This document shows positions 9,300-16,795 of a DNA stretch of 64,000 bases, one piece after another. The stretch lies in contig CAVTRI010000001.1 of the NCBI GenBank assembly GCA_963737075.1, positions 1,426,001 through 1,490,000 on the forward strand, in the 5' to 3' direction. A model generated the notes under the pieces. The model was given only the letters and a program-made list of their open reading frames with translations. It did no database searches and was not told the DNA's origin. The number at the start of each line of letters is the position of its first letter. Position 1 is the stretch's first letter. The DNA is from CAVTRI01 sp963737075 (GTDB lineage: Bacteria; Actinomycetota; Acidimicrobiia; Acidimicrobiales; Palsa-688). A program made the position numbers and the translations under genes.

Positions 9300-9874
9300 T
9301 CGCCCGGGGGGTCGAGATCGACGCGCAGGCCGTGCTCCAACGCGTCCATCGCCTCCGGGCCGGGGATGAAATCCACCAGCGGCGGGAGGTCCTCAATGCG
9401 GTCGAGTCCGAGATGTTCGAGCAGCGTCGGGGTGGTGCCGTAGAGCACCGCCTGGCCCGGGCCCGGATCGCGGCCGACCTCTCTGACCAGCCCCCGCTGC
9501 TGCAGCGTGCGCATGACCCCGTCCGCGTTGACGCCCCGGATGGCAGCAATCTGGGCCCGTGAGACCGGCTGCTTGTATGCGACGATGGCCAGCGTCTCGA
9601 GGGCCGCCGCTGACATCCGAGCCGACTGTCCCTCCAGGACGAAACGCTCGACGTACGGCGCGAGATCCGGGTGGCTCTGGAAGCGGTATCCGCCGGCCAC
9701 CCGGACCAGGGCGAAGCCTCGGTCCTCGTCGCGATATGACGTCGCCAACGCGTCGCACAGCTCTTCGACGCGCGCCGGCGACACTTCAAGCACCTGAGCC
9801 AGCAGGTGCGGTTCGACCGGAGTGTCGGCGACCATGACGATCGCCTCGATCGCCCGGGCCTCCTCGCTAGCCAA
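9296..9874 (-). CDS. scpB: Segregation and condensation protein B
   Basis: 192 aa with the winged-helix ScpB signature LETLAIVAYKQPVSRAQIAAIRGVN and the later LYGTTPTLLEHLGL. ScpB dimers bind ScpA and regulate the SMC condensin in chromosome segregation. It follows scpA by 6 bp and overlaps rluB by 4 bp. scpA-scpB-rluB is a standard bacterial cluster. Length is normal. Confidence 0.93.
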   Translation of the reverse strand: MASEEARAIEAIVMVADTPVEPHLLAQVLEVSPARVEELCDALATSYRDEDRGFALVRVAGGYRFQSHPDLAPYVERFVLEGQSARMSAAALETLAIVAYKQPVSRAQIAAIRGVNADGVMRTLQQRGLVREVGRDPGPGQAVLYGTTPTLLEHLGLDRIEDLPPLVDFIPGPEAMDALEHGLRVDLDPPGE

Positions 9875-9880
9875 GAGATC

Positions 9881-10669
9881 TCACCCGCGGTACTCGTCGA
9901 CGCCTGCTGCGGCGAGCGACCCGTCACCATTACGGCCGTCGGCGACCCAGGCCACCTGGAGGTCTCCGAGCCCGCCGTCCTGGCGGAGATCCACCAATCC
10001 CTGCTTGCACATCTCTAGCAGGGCAAGGAATCGGACGATGACGTCCCCCCGTGTGGGGCAACGGGCGGTGAGTTGCCGGAAGCTCACCTCCCTCAACCGG
10101 GGAAGCTCCACGGCCAGCTCCTCGGCGACCTCGGCGACGCTGATGCGAATAGGGGCGACGTGGTCCAGGGTGACGGTGGGCGCCGGGCGAGCCGATATCA
10201 CTTCCCGGAGGGCGTCGCGCAACTGCTCGGCCGTGACGTGCTCGAGCACGTCGGGGACGAGCGAGACGAAAGGCTCTTCTAGGGCGACCACTCGCGGCCA
10301 GGACCGGGCTGTCTGGTCCATCATCCGGGAGAGGGCCGACGCCGCCTCCTTGAACGTCTTGCACTCGAGCAAGCGGGCCAGCAGGAGATCCCGCTCTTCC
10401 CAGAGCGCCAGTTCCTCATCCAGCTCAACGCCTTCGCGACCGGGCAGCAGCCGGCGGGCCTTCAGCTCGAGCAGCACCGCGGCGATGAGCAGGAACTCGG
10501 TGGCGACTTCGAGATCGAGCGAGCTGCGCATGGCCTCGACTGACGCCACATAGCTGTCGACGATCGCCGAGAGAGAAACTTCCCACAGGTCCACCTGCTC
10601 GCGGGTGATCAGATGGAGCAGCAAGTCGAACGGCCCTTCGAAGACCGGTGTGCTCACCGTGTAGGGCAC
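9881..10669 (-). CDS. scpA: Segregation and condensation protein A (kleisin)
   Basis: 262 aa. The N-terminal kleisin signature FEGPFDLLLHLITREQVDLWEVSLS is diagnostic of ScpA, the subunit bridging SMC heads. The middle has LLIAAVLLELKARRLLPG, and the C-terminus is a winged helix. The start is a GTG at 10669. It is the first gene of the scpA-to-plsC operon and follows a 485-bp non-coding spacer that presumably holds its promoter. No parA is visible upstream. Confidence 0.92.
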   Translation of the reverse strand: MPYTVSTPVFEGPFDLLLHLITREQVDLWEVSLSAIVDSYVASVEAMRSSLDLEVATEFLLIAAVLLELKARRLLPGREGVELDEELALWEERDLLLARLLECKTFKEAASALSRMMDQTARSWPRVVALEEPFVSLVPDVLEHVTAEQLRDALREVISARPAPTVTLDHVAPIRISVAEVAEELAVELPRLREVSFRQLTARCPTRGDVIVRFLALLEMCKQGLVDLRQDGGLGDLQVAWVADGRNGDGSLAAAGVDEYRG

Positions 10670-10715
10670 CCGGCCAGGATAGGAGCGGCGGGCGCCGGAT
10701 TGGGTGACTGCCGCT

Positions 10716-10833
10716 TTACACGGCGCGCCCTTTGGTGGGGTTTGGCGCGTTCGGGCGTCGTGCCTCTCGCACAGGGTGTTACACGGCGCGCCCTTCGGCG
10801 GGGATTGGCGAGTTCCGGCGTCGTGCCTCTCGC
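10716..10833. repeat. Two 55-bp direct repeats, 63-bp period, upstream of scpA
   Basis: Copies at 10716-10770 and 10779-10833 both run from TTACACGGCGCGCCC to GTCGTGCCTCTCGC with about six differences. A shorter degenerate echo (GCGCGTTCCGACGTCG) follows at about 10839. No coding sense is seen. Confidence 0.75.
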
Positions 10834-11142
10834 CCTAGGCGCGTTCCGACGTCGAATGTGACGCTGTTTCGCGCCCCCTGTAGTGCACGCCGCGGCCGAT
10901 CGCGCCCTGCGGTGTCCTCGGCCCTCACGGGGCGCGCCCGATCGCAGCCCAAAGTGCCGCTCGGCGCCCCTCGCGCCACGCTCACCACACATCCGGGCTC
11001 TGCTGCGGCGTGTCGTACAGCCACGCCCGCTCGTACCCGATTCGAATCTGGCCGTCGAACCTGCCGGCCGCTCGCTTTCGCCCGTGGAGCGAGACCGCTG
11101 GCTTCGCTGGCGTCCGCAAACGGGCGCCAAGGACCGGTTGCC

Positions 11143-11148
11143 TACGAT
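11143..11148 (+). promoter_or_regulatory. Candidate -10 box for a leaderless trpS transcript
   Basis: TACGAT lies 6 nt before the trpS GTG, the spacing expected when transcription starts at the initiation codon. No good -35 or close Shine-Dalgarno is visible. Confidence 0.45.
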
Positions 11149-11154
11149 AACCGG

Positions 11155-12159
11155 GTGACCAGAGTGCTCTCGGGCATGCAGCCCACCGGTGACGTCCACC
11201 TCGGCAACTACCTGGGTGCTCTCAAGTGGTGGGTCGCCGACCAGTACGAGACGGACGGCTTTTATCCCGTTGTCGACCTGCATGCTCTGACCGTGCCCGG
11301 CGACCCCGCCGAGCTGCGGGAGGCGACGCAGCGTCTGGCCACCCTCTACCTCGCGATCGGCCTCAACCCGGACGTGTCCACGATCTTCTTGCAGAGCCAT
11401 GTACCCGCCCACACCCAGCTGACCTGGGTGCTCGAGTGCACCGCCAGCATGGGAGAACTCCGCCGCATGACGCAGTTCAAGGACAAGGCGGCGCGAGAGG
11501 GCGAGGAGTCGGCCCGGGTGGGTTTGTTCGCGTACCCCATCCTGATGGCCGCCGACATCCTCGCCTACGACGCTGATCGCGTCCCCGTCGGCGACGACCA
11601 GCGACAGCATCTCGAGCTCACGCGCGACCTGGCCCAACGGTGGAACGCTCGTTACGGCGACACCTTCGTCGTACCCGAGGCGGCGATCCCCGCTCCTGGG
11701 CGGGCGGCACGGGTGATGGACCTGCAGCATCCCACGGCCAAGATGTCCAAGTCGGCCGATTCCCCTCAGGGCACGATCTCTCTGCTCGACGATCCCGAGG
11801 ACATCGAGCGGAAGGTCCGCCGGGCAGTGACCGACACCGAGAGCGGTCCTAGGGCGGTGCGGTGGGACCGGGAGGGCAAGCCCGGGGTCTCAAATCTGCT
11901 GGAGATCCTCGCCACCCTGACGGGCCGCAACCCCGAGGAGGTGGCGGCCGACTATGAGCAGTACGGGCCGTTGAAGGCCGACACTGCGGAGGCCATCATC
12001 GAGGCGACCCGGCCGATACGGGCGCGGTACCAGGAGCTCATCGCCGACCCTGCGGTCGTGTCGAAGGTGTTGCGCGCGGGGGCGGAGCGGGCCAACGAGG
12101 TGGCTTCAGCCACGGTGGCGCGGGCCTACGACGCGATCGGCCTGCTGCCGCCCACCTGA
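11155..12159 (+). CDS. trpS: Tryptophanyl-tRNA synthetase
   Basis: 334 aa, the usual bacterial length. Class I synthetase motifs are clear: a HIGH-like motif in GMQPTGDVHLGNYLGAL and the KMSKS loop as KMSKSADSPQGTI near residue 200. I chose the GTG at 11155, since the longer frame adds about 140 residues of low-complexity sequence over the repeat spacer. It has no operon partner and is convergent with the HD-domain gene. Confidence 0.94.
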   Translation: MTRVLSGMQPTGDVHLGNYLGALKWWVADQYETDGFYPVVDLHALTVPGDPAELREATQRLATLYLAIGLNPDVSTIFLQSHVPAHTQLTWVLECTASMGELRRMTQFKDKAAREGEESARVGLFAYPILMAADILAYDADRVPVGDDQRQHLELTRDLAQRWNARYGDTFVVPEAAIPAPGRAARVMDLQHPTAKMSKSADSPQGTISLLDDPEDIERKVRRAVTDTESGPRAVRWDREGKPGVSNLLEILATLTGRNPEEVAADYEQYGPLKADTAEAIIEATRPIRARYQELIADPAVVSKVLRAGAERANEVASATVARAYDAIGLLPPT

Positions 12160-12228
12160 CGTGGCGAGCGAAGCGAGCGCGGGCGGAGGCGCCGGCCGAA
12201 CCAGAGGAGACGAGCCCGGCTAAGAGCA

Positions 12229-12774
12229 TCAGTCCCCATCGGCCGCCTTGAGGATCTCGCCGACGCTCGGGTCGACGGTCCAGCGCTCGACCGGAAGATG
12301 GTGCTCGCCCGCCCAGGCGACGACGAACTCAGCGCTGCCCGCGTCGGCGAGCATGGCGGCTCCGAGCCGGTCGTGGGTCACGTAACGTCCTGCCCGGGCG
12401 CGCCAGCCCGATGCCCGCCCGGCCCAGTCCCCTACCCGCTCCCGACCCCAGCCGATAGCGGCGACCGTTGCCGCCACGCGTCCAAAGGTCCCGAGCCTCG
12501 CCTGCACCTTCCCGGCGTCGTGGAGTAAGGCCGCAGCCACGATCTCAGTGCGGAGCGTCCCCCGGGGCAGGGCGGCGACCACATCACGGGCCACGCCGAC
12601 GGCGTGGCGCCGGTCGGCACCCGGAAGGCGGCGCCACATGTCTCGCTCGTTGGGCGAGAGCCAGAGCTCTGCCCACGCATCCCCACCCCGCCCCGGACCA
12701 GCCGGCCACAGCGAGCCCACGAACCGCTCGGCCAGATGCGCGAACGAGCCAAACTCCGAGCGGGCCACGGTCAT
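12229..12774 (-). CDS. HD-domain protein, putative metal-dependent phosphohydrolase
   Basis: 181 aa. The HD signature LLHDAGKVQARLG lies near residue 90, and His-rich GEHHLPVERW is near the C-terminus. Such small HD proteins hydrolyse nucleotides or phosphoesters, but the substrate here is unknown. The ATG at 12774 was chosen because upstream of it the frame turns into low-complexity antisense of the sulfurtransferase gene. Divergent from that gene with a 74-bp gap. Confidence 0.75.
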   Translation of the reverse strand: MTVARSEFGSFAHLAERFVGSLWPAGPGRGGDAWAELWLSPNERDMWRRLPGADRRHAVGVARDVVAALPRGTLRTEIVAAALLHDAGKVQARLGTFGRVAATVAAIGWGRERVGDWAGRASGWRARAGRYVTHDRLGAAMLADAGSAEFVVAWAGEHHLPVERWTVDPSVGEILKAADGD

Positions 12775-12848
12775 CCCCCGAGGGTAACCGGGCCGCGTTC
12801 CACCGGGCCGGACGCAGGCTGACGCGGCCGGCGTGCCAGCATGACTGC

Positions 12849-13685
12849 ATGCGGTTGCTGCCCGGACCCATCGTGTCTGCGTCGTGGCTGGCCGACCATC
12901 TCGACGAGGTTGCCGTAGCTGACGTGCGGTGGTACCTGGACGGCCGGTCAGGGCGGGCGGCCTACGACGCCGGGCACCTGCCGGGCGCGGTGTTCGTCGA
13001 CCTAGATCGGGACCTGTCCGGACCCACCGGACCCGGCACCGGTCGGCATCCGCTGCCGACACCCGAAGCGTTAGCCGACGCCCTCGGCCGGCTCGGCCTC
13101 GGCGAGGATAAGCCCGTCGTCGCCTACGACGATGCCTCCGGCTCGATCGCGGCCCGGCTGTGGTGGATGCTTCGCGCCGTCGGCCAGGACGCTGCGGTGC
13201 TTGACGGCGGGTTACCGGCCTGGACAGGGCGGCTGGACACGGTGCCGCCGACGCTCCCGCCGCGTCCTCGTCGGCCGGTCGCCTGGCCCCTCGAACAGGT
13301 GGTCGATACTGACGAGGTCGATCGCCTGAGGAGCGACCCGACCGTCCTGATTCTCGACGCCCGGGCCGCCGACCGCTATGAGGGTCGCAGCCGCGGCGTC
13401 GACGCCCGACCCGGCCACATCCCGGGCGCCCGCAGTGCACCGTGGACCGCCAACGTGGGCCACGACGGCCGCCTGCTGGACAGCGACGCCCTCCGAACCC
13501 GCTACGAGCAGTTCGGGAAAGTGACGCGCGTCGTGGCATCGTGCGGGTCGGGCGTGACCGCCTGCCACGACCTGCTGGCCCTGACCATCGCCGGCGTCGG
13601 GCCGGTTGCGCTCTATCCCGGATCGTGGTCGGCCTGGACCGACGACCCCGGCCGACCGGCGGCACTTGGCCCCGACCCAAGCTAG
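12849..13685 (+). CDS. sseA: Thiosulfate/3-mercaptopyruvate sulfurtransferase (tandem rhodanese)
   Basis: 278 aa with two rhodanese domains. The N-terminal copy lacks the active cysteine (DDASGSI in the loop), as is normal. The C-terminal copy carries C232 in SCGSGVTACHD; a CGSGVT loop favours mercaptopyruvate as substrate. The ATG at 12849 is the first start that matches homologues. Two-domain sulfurtransferases take part in cysteine degradation, cyanide detoxification and sulfur-carrier chemistry; the exact role is unassigned. Confidence 0.88.
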   Translation: MRLLPGPIVSASWLADHLDEVAVADVRWYLDGRSGRAAYDAGHLPGAVFVDLDRDLSGPTGPGTGRHPLPTPEALADALGRLGLGEDKPVVAYDDASGSIAARLWWMLRAVGQDAAVLDGGLPAWTGRLDTVPPTLPPRPRRPVAWPLEQVVDTDEVDRLRSDPTVLILDARAADRYEGRSRGVDARPGHIPGARSAPWTANVGHDGRLLDSDALRTRYEQFGKVTRVVASCGSGVTACHDLLALTIAGVGPVALYPGSWSAWTDDPGRPAALGPDPS

Positions 13686-13700
13686 CGGTCGCCACTCCGG

Positions 13701-14447
13701 CTAGGAGGCGAGCATCCGGGCCCAGGCCCGTTCGGCGGGGCCGAACAGGTGTGACAGGAACTGCCCCGGATCCAGCAGCACCAACACCAGCAGGATGGGC
13801 ATGGCGTATTGCCGGACCCGCCACCACGTCGGCAACGCGCTGGCCGGCAGCAGCCACTCCACCAGCGCCGAGCCGTCGAGCGGCGGAATCGGCAGGGCGT
13901 TGAACACGGCCAGAGTGACATTCACGAACCCCAGGAGGTACAGCACCTGGTCGACCAGCGGCAGCTGCCCGAGCGCGCCCGCTGACACGTACGCCAGGAC
14001 CGTCTGGGGCGTGCCTGCCGGACGGGCGGCGCGTAGCAGCAGGATCGACAAGCCGGCCAGAGCGAGATTGGTGGCGGGCCCGGCCAGGCTGACGAGCAGA
14101 CCGTCATGGCGGGGATGCCGCATCCGCGACGGGTTGATCGGCACCGGCTTCGCATAGCCGAACGCCCCGAGCCCCGCGAGCGACAGCACTCCGGGCAGGA
14201 TCAGGGTCCCGACGGGGTCGACATGCCGGATGGGGTTGAGCGTGAGCCGCCCGGCGCGCCTGGCGGTGTCATCCCCGAACCCGAGGGCGACCACGCCGTG
14301 TGCCAGCTCGTGCAGGATGATCGACGGCACCACCACCGCGAACACCAGCCAGGTGACGGTGCTTATCGTGTGCCGGACGGCGACGACCGCCAGGATGATC
14401 AGCCCGATGGCGACGAGCGCCTGCGGGGAGATACGGGATGATCTCAG
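13701..14447 (-). CDS. Site-2 protease (M50) family membrane metalloprotease, probable CTG start
   Basis: About 248 aa with several hydrophobic segments. HELAHG gives the zinc-binding HEXXH inside a membrane segment, and NALPIPPLDG is the third-ligand motif of S2P proteases. Protein similarity starts close to the end of the TraR/DksA gene, where the only plausible codon is a CTG at 14447 overlapping the upstream TGA (CTGA). The first in-frame GTGs (14537, 14528) would instead overlap the neighbour by about 90 bp. The start is therefore uncertain; the gene itself is not. Substrates are unknown. Confidence 0.82.
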   Translation of the reverse strand: MRSSRISPQALVAIGLIILAVVAVRHTISTVTWLVFAVVVPSIILHELAHGVVALGFGDDTARRAGRLTLNPIRHVDPVGTLILPGVLSLAGLGAFGYAKPVPINPSRMRHPRHDGLLVSLAGPATNLALAGLSILLLRAARPAGTPQTVLAYVSAGALGQLPLVDQVLYLLGFVNVTLAVFNALPIPPLDGSALVEWLLPASALPTWWRVRQYAMPILLVLVLLDPGQFLSHLFGPAERAWARMLAS

Positions 14448-14782
14448 CGGCGAGCCGCTGCGCAGTCGATGCAGTACCTGGCTTCCGGTCGGGCCTCCAA
14501 CCGGGCCGGGGCGATCGGCTTGCTGCACTGTTCGCACACGCCGAAGCGGTCGGTGTCGAACTTCGCTAACGCGTGCTCGACCTCGCGTAACGACTCGGTG
14601 AGCTGGCCGACCAGCGCCTCCGCCTCGCCTCGTTCGGCAGTGACCTGGCTGGAGTCAGCGAAGTTGGGGTCATACGCCTGCCCGACGGTCCCCGGGCTGA
14701 GCTCGGCCAGCTGGCGACGCAAGGACGCGCGCTCCTCTTCGAGCGTGCTTCGCAAGCTCTGCATCGTGGCGTCGGTTGCCAT
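14444..14782 (-). CDS. TraR/DksA-type zinc-finger protein
   Basis: 112 aa. The N-terminal two-thirds is a charged helical hairpin. The C-terminus has a four-cysteine zinc finger, CEQC followed by YCIDC. DksA/TraR proteins bind the RNA polymerase secondary channel and tune initiation. In actinobacteria, short members like this are common and mostly uncharacterised. It is coupled to the M50 protease gene. Confidence 0.85.
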   Translation of the reverse strand: MATDATMQSLRSTLEEERASLRRQLAELSPGTVGQAYDPNFADSSQVTAERGEAEALVGQLTESLREVEHALAKFDTDRFGVCEQCSKPIAPARLEARPEARYCIDCAAARR

Positions 14783-14842
14783 CCATCCGAGTGTAACCGG
14801 GCCATTGTGTTCACGACGGCCGGGTTCGTTTGAGACCGACGC

Positions 14843-16243
14843 TCAGCGGTAGCAGTACGAGTCAGAAGACGCGTCGCCGCCTTGCAACCGCACCTGATGG
14901 ACCCGCAGACCTCGAAATGCTTCCTCGTGCGGGAAGAACCCCAGGTCAAGGCGGAGCCCGCCGCCGGCGTCGGGTTGCGTGTCGACTTTCGCCATCCACG
15001 CCCCCACTCCGGCGGGGAAGAACTGATCGTCCCACGCCCCGTACAGCGAGTTGGTCATGTAGATGCGTCGGCCGTCCCGACTGACCTCCACCATCTGCGG
15101 TCCCCCCGCGAGGGGCTCTTCCGGCGCCGCCGGATGCGGCGTCCGTCGGGCGATGCCGCCCAGCCGCACCGAGCCGACCTCTCGGGGCTGCGCAGGGTCG
15201 CGCACGTCGTACTGTTTGAGCTCGCCGATCCCCCAGCAGGACACGTACAGGTACCGGTCGTCGACGGACAGGTTGATGTCGGTGACCAGCGGCGGCACGG
15301 CTCCAAACGGCTGCAGCGCAGGTGGCAGTGCCTCGGCCGGCGCGGGCTCGGCGGGGATGGAGATGACCTTGTCAGCCCGCCAGTCCCCGTCGTCGCGGTG
15401 CCAACGCCACACTGACGCCGACAGGTCTTCGGTGCTCACGACGACGCCGACGAACCCCCATGTGGAGTAGGGGTCGTGAGAGGGTCGCAGTTCGAGCGCC
15501 ATCTGGTGCTGTTTGCCAAGGTCGACGCGTTGTAGATGCTTTCCTTCGGCGAGATCCCAGAAGTGCAGGGCATGGCCGTACTCGTTTGCCAGCAGGAGAT
15601 CGGGGCGCAGCCCGTCCTCGATCATCGACGGTGTGCCCCACTCGCTGGTGATCAGCGTGTTGGCGTTGAGGTGCCACCAGGCGTCATAGGCCAGGTACTG
15701 CGGGCCCCGATCGGTTTCCCAGGCTCGGAGGACGTCGAAGCTGTCGTGGTCGAGCAGGGCGATCCCCCCCGGCCCGTCCGTGCCGTTGCTTCCGCCCAGG
15801 CAAGACAGAAAGAGGCCGCTGGGGCCGCAGTGCAGCGTGTGAGGTCTTGAGTAGCCGGCTCGCTCGGCGAGCTCGGCGGCTTCGACCGTGCGCACCAACA
15901 CCGGCTGGCGGGGGTCCGGAAGGGTGTCATACACGTGGACGTTGGAGGATCGCAGGCCGGGAACCAGCAGGTAGCGGCGTTGCAGCCCGTCCATTTGGTG
16001 CCCTTCGTGCGCCAGCGCGCTGCTGCAGGCGTTCCAGCCGAAGTGGTGCACCTCGTCACCGAGCGTCGGCAGATCGCTCCAGCCCACGACCTCCCCATAG
16101 CGGTCTGACTGCGGATCCGCATCGATGACTGTGAGCGCGTCCGGCACTGACGCGGACCGGTCGAACGCGACCACGTAAGCGAGCTGTTCTGGTGGGGCCG
16201 CAGCCGCCTCGGCCGCGCTGCGGTAGAAGGTGGGATCGGTCAC
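14843..16243 (-). CDS. Selenium-binding protein SBP56 / methanethiol oxidase family
   Basis: 466 aa beta-propeller-type protein. Family signatures include DEVHHFGWNACSSA, RPHTLHCGPSGLFLSCLGG, SEWGTPSMIEDG and the ending LRVHQVRLQGGDASSDSYC. Bacterial homologues (MtoX) oxidise methanethiol to formaldehyde, sulfide and hydrogen peroxide. The sulfurtransferase 1.2 kb away could help dispose of sulfide, but that link is only positional. It stands 12 bp downstream of the NUDIX gene, and the next gene downstream is TraR/DksA. Confidence 0.88.
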   Translation of the reverse strand: MTDPTFYRSAAEAAAAPPEQLAYVVAFDRSASVPDALTVIDADPQSDRYGEVVGWSDLPTLGDEVHHFGWNACSSALAHEGHQMDGLQRRYLLVPGLRSSNVHVYDTLPDPRQPVLVRTVEAAELAERAGYSRPHTLHCGPSGLFLSCLGGSNGTDGPGGIALLDHDSFDVLRAWETDRGPQYLAYDAWWHLNANTLITSEWGTPSMIEDGLRPDLLLANEYGHALHFWDLAEGKHLQRVDLGKQHQMALELRPSHDPYSTWGFVGVVVSTEDLSASVWRWHRDDGDWRADKVISIPAEPAPAEALPPALQPFGAVPPLVTDINLSVDDRYLYVSCWGIGELKQYDVRDPAQPREVGSVRLGGIARRTPHPAAPEEPLAGGPQMVEVSRDGRRIYMTNSLYGAWDDQFFPAGVGAWMAKVDTQPDAGGGLRLDLGFFPHEEAFRGLRVHQVRLQGGDASSDSYCYR

Positions 16244-16255
16244 GCCGCGATCCTG

Positions 16256-16795
16256 TCAGGTGACGGCTCGGGTAGCCAGCGTCAGTCCGATGATCGACTT
16301 GGCGTCGGTGAGAAAGCCGGCCCGGATCAGCTCGGGGACCGTCGCCAGATCGACTTCCTCCACGGTCATCGCCGCCTCCTCGACACCCTGGCGGTCGTCG
16401 TCAACTTCTTCGAGGTCCCGGGCCAGGTACAGCCAGGACAGCTCGTCGCAGAAGCCCGGCGAGTTGTAGAACCGGGCCAGCAGCTCCATCCGCCCGGCCC
16501 GCCGGCCCACCTCCTCGACCAGCTCCCGGGCCGCCGTCACCTCCGTCGGCTCCCCGTCCACGTCCCGCTTGCCGGCCGGCAGCTCGAGCAGCACCTGGTC
16601 GATCGCCGACCGATACTGGCGGACCAGGAGCGCCCGATCGTCACCGAGCAACGGCACCACAACGACCGCGCCGGGATGGTGGACCAGTTCGCGTTCGAAG
16701 ACGGATCCGTCCGGCGCCTGGAAGCTCCCGCGGTAAAGGTGGAGCAGCGACCCCCGGAAGAGGTCGGTCTCAGCGAGCTTGCGGAACGCCGACAA
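16256..16795 (-). CDS. NUDIX hydrolase, ADP-ribose pyrophosphatase type
   Basis: 179 aa. The NUDIX box reads LPAGKRDVDGEPTEVTAA then RELVEEVG; the first spacer is one residue longer than the G-x5-E consensus. YNSPGFCDELSWLYLA downstream is typical of ADP-ribose pyrophosphatases. It overlaps the end of pyrG by 26 bp, matching the pyrG-Rv1700 arrangement of mycobacteria. It probably hydrolyses ADP-ribose to AMP and ribose 5-phosphate. Confidence 0.87.
   Translation of the reverse strand: MSAFRKLAETDLFRGSLLHLYRGSFQAPDGSVFERELVHHPGAVVVVPLLGDDRALLVRQYRSAIDQVLLELPAGKRDVDGEPTEVTAARELVEEVGRRAGRMELLARFYNSPGFCDELSWLYLARDLEEVDDDRQGVEEAAMTVEEVDLATVPELIRAGFLTDAKSIIGLTLATRAVT

Larger units (their letters stand above)
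10670..11154. other. Spacer between scpA and trpS
   Basis: 485 bp between divergently transcribed scpA (minus) and trpS (plus). Frames are open across it on both strands, but the translations are Arg/Ala-rich with no recognisable domain, so I read it as non-coding. It contains a tandem repeat near scpA and a -10-like element just before trpS. Confidence 0.6.

Noticed and set aside
11030..11060. TTCGAATC resembling a tRNA T loop
   Set aside because: The flanks do not pair as a T stem and no other tRNA arm is present.
12775..13857. N-terminal extension of the HD-domain frame
   Set aside because: Antisense to the sulfurtransferase gene and composed of Arg/Pro/Gly repeats typical of shadow frames.
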